Assembly: GCA_023415205.1 (NCBI GenBank)
Contig: JAEZLR010000013.1
Location: 1 to 64,000 of the forward strand
DNA from: Bacillota bacterium
Lineage (GTDB): Bacteria; Bacillota; Clostridia; DSM-8532
Direction: 5' to 3'
DNA length: 64,000 nt
The notes under the pieces are model-generated. The model was not told the DNA's origin. It saw nothing but the letters and a program-made list of their open reading frames with translations, and did no database searches. Shown here in pieces: positions 63,577-64,000 of the stretch. The translations under genes were made by a program, and so were the position numbers. Position 1 is the first letter of the stretch, and every line of letters starts with the position of its first letter.

Positions 63577-64000
63577 AAAGTCACTTACCCTATTAAAAGA
63601 GGGGTCGAAAAATTACGATTTTGAGCTATCCCAGGACCAATTGGACAAGCTTTCAACCTATGCCCGACTGCTTGTAGAATGGAATGAGAAGATCAATCTG
63701 ACAGCTATAACCGACGAAGAAGGGATTGTCATTAAGCACTTTTTAGATTCCTTCTCCCTGCTTCCCCTAATTCCCGGTAAGGTAACGACACTTATCGACG
63801 TGGGGACGGGAGCCGGCTTTCCGGGGATACCCTTAAAAATTGCCGGGGAAAAGCTTAAAGTGACTTTGTTGGATTCTCTCGATAAGCGAGTAAAGTTTCT
63901 TGCGGAGGTATGCACCCGATTAGAGCTTAAAGATATCCTTCCTGTGCATGGTCGCGCAGAGGATTTCGGTGTCGATAGTAGGCATAGGGAGCGCTATGAT
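63566..64000 (+). CDS. rsmG: 16S rRNA (guanine527-N7)-methyltransferase, 5' part
   Basis: The frame is open from ATG 63566 to the window edge (145 codons; the 3' end is outside). Visible features are WNEKINLTAITDEEGIVIKH and the SAM-binding loop DVGTGAGFPGIPLKI, both typical of RsmG (GidB). AGGAGAGAG precedes the start inside mnmG. Confidence 0.95.
   Translation, partial: MLSEKSLTLLKEGSKNYDFELSQDQLDKLSTYARLLVEWNEKINLTAITDEEGIVIKHFLDSFSLLPLIPGKVTTLIDVGTGAGFPGIPLKIAGEKLKVTLLDSLDKRVKFLAEVCTRLELKDILPVHGRAEDFGVDSRHRERYD

Overview
The window is the replication-origin region of a spore-forming Firmicute, most likely a member of the class Clostridia. The evidence is the gene order rpmH-rnpA-yidD-yidC-jag-mnmE-mnmG-rsmG diverging from dnaA-dnaN-yaaA-recF-remB-gyrB, two exact parS sites beside parAB, endospore genes (bofA, a CotS-type coat protein), S-layer-homology (SLH) exoproteins, an anaerobic-sulfatase-maturase-type radical SAM protein and formate-tetrahydrofolate ligase. 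Base composition looks mid-40s percent GC by eye. I cannot name the genus from the sequence alone.

Layout. 1-9 kb: the 5' end of an SLH-protein gene running off the left edge, fhs, a degenerate CotS kinase-like gene, bofA, a DUF2508 gene, prmC, a DUF1385 (YqhQ-like) gene and a large fibronectin-III/SLH surface protein with a structured leader. 9-16 kb: a lone glycogen branching enzyme, an unknown 108-aa protein, an EamA-type exporter, a protein with a long Arg-Asp repeat, an orphan histidine kinase and a GT-D-fold glycosyltransferase-like protein. 16-25.3 kb: a sugar-uptake module with lipoprotein binding protein, YesN/YesM-type two-component system, two divergent permeases and a GH65 phosphorylase; its ATPase must come from elsewhere. 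25.4-33.5 kb: a soluble chemoreceptor with a zinc-binding CZB domain, a VanY-type lipoprotein carboxypeptidase, an FHA-FtsW/RodA-PBP operon, an AIM24 protein and a PocR-AraC regulator. 33.8-36.7 kb: a truncated FAD-oxidoreductase remnant followed by a zinc polyol dehydrogenase and FGGY kinase pair. 36.9-46.7 kb: a TIR-transmembrane-WD40 protein, a radical SAM/SPASM protein, three 71-bp promoter/palindrome repeats in front of a beta-CASP RNase gene and dinB, then tlpA-ccdA and a DUF896 gene. 47-64 kb: serS, DUF4446, parB, parA, an AT-rich spacer bounded by two parS sites, gyrB, remB, recF, yaaA, dnaN, dnaA, and on the plus strand rpmH to rsmG, which runs off the right edge.

Transcription switches direction between dnaA (minus) and rpmH (plus) at about 57.6-57.7 kb, so replication probably starts in the dnaA region and the flanking housekeeping genes are co-oriented with fork movement. 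parAB lies beyond gyrB, between gyrB and serS, and gyrA is not next to gyrB.

The observations most worth following are the triplicated 71-bp palindrome plus extended -10 unit upstream of the beta-CASP RNase gene, with a paired compensatory change in the third copy; the leader of the fibronectin/SLH gene, which carries an intrinsic terminator and a perfect anti-Shine-Dalgarno pairing; the TIR-TM-WD40 protein; the Arg-Asp repeat protein; and the parS-bounded spacer. Nothing resembling a CRISPR array, prophage, IS element, rRNA or tRNA was seen.
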